Below are positions 6,021 to 6,834 of a DNA stretch of 6,834 nucleotides, piece by piece. The notes beneath the pieces are model-generated. The model saw only the letters and a program-made list of their open reading frames with translations, did no database searches and was not told the DNA's origin. Location: contig CAZQYB010000138.1 of the NCBI GenBank assembly GCA_964597535.1, forward strand, positions 1-6,834. The letters are read 5' to 3'. Position 1 is the stretch's first letter. Each line of letters begins with the position of its first letter. The translations under genes and the position numbers were made by a program. Origin of the DNA: CAZQYB01 sp964597535 (GTDB lineage Bacteria > Planctomycetota > Phycisphaerae > Sedimentisphaerales > Anaerobacaceae).

Positions 6021-6374
6021 ATGAAGAAAAGACTCGAAGAAATTGCGCGAGAGGATAGGCGCTTCAGCCCTCAGGCGATAAGGTTCGTTCATGAGGGACT
6101 CGGCTATACCGCAAGAAAAGTCGTTTCCGAGCCCGGCCACGTCAGCGGCCGGACACTCTGCGAGGGGCTTCGGCGCCTGGCGGCAAAGAAGTGGGGCAGG
6201 TTGGCAATGCTGGTGCTAAATAGCTGGGGCGTTAAAACCACTCGCGATTTCGGAGAAATTGTTTATCTGATGATAAAACATAAGTGGATGAGCGCCCAGC
6301 CGACCGATTCAATCGACGACTTCAATGATATCTATGATTTCAAAACCGTCTTCAAAGACCAATTTGAATTCTAA
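6021..6374 (+). CDS. Minf_1886-type conserved protein of Planctomycetes/Verrucomicrobia
   Basis: A 117-residue soluble protein with no signal peptide or membrane helix. It has the pattern I know from the Minf_1886 family (as I recall, TIGR04138), which is largely restricted to the Planctomycetes-Verrucomicrobia group: a helix beginning around I8-A-R-E-D-R with Y/F near 15, A19-I-R-F-V-H-E-G-L-G-Y-T30, then H40-V-S-G43, the helix E48-G-L with A-x3-W/F-G59, the core motif V65-L-N-S-W-G70, and D76-F-G-E-I-V81, ending in a Y-D-F near the C-terminus. Its function is unknown. The family size of about 120-150 residues fits. The ATG at 6021 is the only reasonable start, since a stop in frame lies at 6006-6008 and no ATG, GTG or TTG follows it before 6021; the ribosome binding site is poor. 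It lies 58 bases after metG on the same strand, so co-transcription is possible. It meets the GNAT gene tail to tail. Confidence 0.88.
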   Translation: MKKRLEEIAREDRRFSPQAIRFVHEGLGYTARKVVSEPGHVSGRTLCEGLRRLAAKKWGRLAMLVLNSWGVKTTRDFGEIVYLMIKHKWMSAQPTDSIDDFNDIYDFKTVFKDQFEF

Positions 6375-6388
6375 ATTAGTAACACCGG

Positions 6389-6834
6389 CTATTGTGATAT
6401 CAGCTTCAACTCCATAAATACCGCACTTTCTATCGGGTTATGTCTGTAGGGTTCGATATCATTAAATCCCAGAGATATGTAAAGCCGTCTGGCCACTTCC
6501 ATTGATGGGACCGTATCTAAACGCATACGAGCGTAACCTATACTTCGAGCACGCTCGATGACTGCTTCAGCCAGTGCTCTGCCGATTTTCAAGCCTTGTA
6601 AATCCGGCCTGACATAAAGTCTTTTCATCTCGCATATCCCATCGCTTAGCTTTCTCAGCCCGACACATCCGGCAACTTTGTCTCGATATGTTGCAAGCAG
6701 CAGACAACCATCTGGAGGCGCGTAGTCGCCGGGAAGATTAGCCAACTCTTCATCAAAGTTTTGAAAGCACAGCTCAAATCCCAAGGAATCAGCATATTCA
6801 ACAAAAAGCCCCTTAATTATTTCAAAATCTTCAT
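6389..6834 (-). CDS. GNAT-family N-acetyltransferase, 5'-partial
   Basis: An acetyl-CoA dependent acyltransferase of the GNAT fold, substrate unknown. Conserved parts in order: an N-terminal helix followed by Y-A-D-S-L-G-F-E-L-C-F-Q-x-F, the segment L-P-G-D-Y-A-P-P-x-G, strand C-L-L-L-A, V-A-G-C-V-G-L-R, E-M-K-R-L-Y-V-R-P, and the acetyl-CoA loop Q-G-L-K-I-G-R-A-L. The motif A-R-R-L-Y-I-S-L-G-F and a final F-M-E-L-K-L complete the domain. This is the common 'LPGdYaPPxG' subgroup of small single-domain GNATs, normally about 150-160 residues. A TTG at 6784 could serve as a start, but the frame stays open from there to the right edge and encodes the expected family residues (E-D-F-E-I-I-K-G-L-F-V-E-Y-A-D-S), so the true start lies beyond the window. 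It points against all other genes here, and only 14 bases separate its stop from the end of the previous gene. Confidence 0.9.
   Translation of the reverse strand, partial: EDFEIIKGLFVEYADSLGFELCFQNFDEELANLPGDYAPPDGCLLLATYRDKVAGCVGLRKLSDGICEMKRLYVRPDLQGLKIGRALAEAVIERARSIGYARMRLDTVPSMEVARRLYISLGFNDIEPYRHNPIESAVFMELKLISQ

Noticed and set aside
6782..6784. TTG as the start of the GNAT gene
   Set aside because: Family-typical residues continue upstream in frame to the window edge, so the start lies outside.

Overview
The window reads as a piece of a draft genome (a 10-N spacer breaks one gene) from a planctomycete-type bacterium, most likely near the Phycisphaerae. The strongest taxonomic sign is the small protein at 6021-6374, which matches the Minf_1886-type conserved family largely confined to Planctomycetes and Verrucomicrobia. 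Base composition of the core genes is near 50% GC, and the gene order tmk-holB-ricT-metG fits. The placement rests on sequence recognition only; no search was run.

Layout. 3-365: an AT-rich, three-helix membrane protein of unknown function, open to the left edge. 393-458: a 21-codon relic of the 5' end of a thymidylate kinase gene, ending in a stop just after a mutated P-loop. 473-1299: a two-gene unit of a small helical protein and a MNT/AbiEii-like nucleotidyltransferase, overlapping by ATGA. 1301-1942: the intact tmk, starting on TTG one base after the nucleotidyltransferase stop. 1943-3061: holB (DNA polymerase III delta'). 3097-4074: ricT/yaaT (PSP1 domain). 4092-5962: metG (methionyl-tRNA synthetase with a C-terminal tRNA-binding domain), interrupted by the N run. 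6021-6374: the Minf_1886-type protein. 6389-6834 (minus): a GNAT acetyltransferase running off the right edge.

The right-hand part is a housekeeping operon, all on the plus strand with short gaps: dTTP supply (Tmk), clamp loading (HolB), a PSP1 protein and methionine charging. The same tmk-holB-yaaT-metS order is familiar from Bacillus, though there other small genes are interspersed.

The most interesting part is the left. The nucleotidyltransferase pair sits exactly between a dead tmk 5' end and a complete tmk. The two tmk 5' ends match at 36 of 42 aligned bases; five of the six differences are synonymous. That pattern suggests two separately evolved tmk alleles, so the accessory pair may have arrived together with a replacement tmk, leaving a stub of the resident gene. 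The pair resembles a toxin-antitoxin-like module, but that function is inferred.

The metG gap is an assembly artefact: comparison with E. coli MetG indicates about 140 missing bases, not 10. I see no RNA gene, CRISPR array, insertion sequence or convincing terminator.
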